Of a DNA stretch of 6,705 bases, positions 6,424-6,705 are shown one piece after another. Made by a program: the position numbers and the translations under genes. Under the pieces are notes generated by a model. The model had not been told where the DNA came from and made no database searches. It saw nothing but the letters and a program-made list of their open reading frames with translations. Numbering within the stretch: position 1 is the first letter of the stretch; each line of letters begins with the position of its first letter. The stretch is from Planctomycetaceae bacterium (GTDB lineage Bacteria > Planctomycetota > Planctomycetia > Pirellulales > Pirellulaceae): positions 10,911 through 17,615 of the forward strand of contig DNWZ01000676.1 of assembly GCA_003506095.1 (NCBI GenBank). Reading direction: 5' to 3'.

Positions 6424-6427
6424 AGTC

Positions 6428-6705
6428 ATCAAACTTTTCGACTTTCTCGTCGCCGGGGCCGGTTCGGCCGGCTGTGTCGTCGCCAGAGTTCTGGCCGAAG
6501 CGGGTTACCGAGTCGCGGTCGTCGAAGCAGCGGAGCCCGGACTACCAAACCGCAGACCAGCGGAATATCTGCGAAGCTTTGGTACCGACCATGATTGGCG
6601 ATTGAAAACGACGCCGCAAAAGTCGCTGGCAAGCCGGCAATTGATCCAGCCTCGCGGTCGTGGGCCTGGCGGTTCCACTCGCATCAACGCCATGATTTGG
6701 TATCC
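6428..6705 (+). CDS. GMC-family FAD oxidoreductase (choline dehydrogenase-like), N-terminal fragment
   Basis: The product runs off the right edge after 92 codons counted from 6428. It opens IKLFDFLVAGAGSAGCVVARVLAE, a Rossmann FAD-binding motif GAGSAG (10-15) ending in VVEA with E33 as ribose-binding acid. HDW (55-57) precedes QPRGRGPGGSTRINAMIWY (74-92), the GMC signature-1 region, with Pro at 80 where Leu/Val is usual. Family members are flavoenzymes oxidising alcohols, choline, glucose or similar substrates; the substrate-determining half is outside the window. The start is uncertain. The frame is open from 6368, and its only conventional candidate is TTG 6392, which lacks a ribosome site. 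The good site at 6417-6423 points to ATC 6428. Alternatively GTG 6420 begins KSSNF and one missing T in the run at 6435-6438 would join it to FDFLVAG. Family identity is secure. Confidence 0.88.
   Translation, partial: MKLFDFLVAGAGSAGCVVARVLAEAGYRVAVVEAAEPGLPNRRPAEYLRSFGTDHDWRLKTTPQKSLASRQLIQPRGRGPGGSTRINAMIWY

Overview
The window most likely comes from a planctomycete of the Pirellulaceae (Rhodopirellula-like). The basis is moderate GC, a small secreted protein (mature N-terminus DWHSFWH) that resembles conserved Pirellulaceae proteins as I remember them, and a short GC-rich motif inside fliN (PEAPAS in one frame) that I recall as recurrent in those genomes. No search was run, so the taxonomic call is inference.

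Layout, left to right. (1) Positions 1-1416 (+): the C-terminal 471 residues of an SNF2-family DNA-dependent ATPase, open at the left edge. (2) Positions 1441-1873 (-): a FliN-type flagellar switch protein convergent with it, whose frame is broken by one base near 1681-1693. A 7-bp hairpin sits at the convergent junction. (3) Positions 1874-2135: a divergent intergenic region with a helically phased direct repeat and an inverted repeat. (4) Positions 2136-2912 (+): a complete NRDE/TANGO2-family protein. (5) Positions 2909-4066 (-): a TPR-repeat probable lipoprotein whose stop codon overlaps that of the TANGO2-like gene. (6) Positions 4067-4373: a leader region with no gene. (7) Positions 4374-4946 (-): a small exported protein of unknown function. 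(8) Positions 5129-6313 (-): a complete class I aspartate/aromatic aminotransferase. (9) Positions 6428-6705 (+): the N-terminal end of a GMC-family flavin oxidoreductase running off the right edge, with no ordinary start codon behind its good ribosome binding site.

The genes do not form one pathway. The three minus-strand genes from 6313 down to 2909 lie in the same direction but are separated by 182 and 307 bases, so a tight operon is unlikely. This is mostly ordinary chromosomal housekeeping content. I see no mobile element, CRISPR array, RNA gene or defence cluster, and no convincing new system. The points most worth checking are the broken fliN frame with its embedded repeat, the missing start of the GMC oxidoreductase, and the unassigned secreted protein with an OmpA-like sequence pattern.
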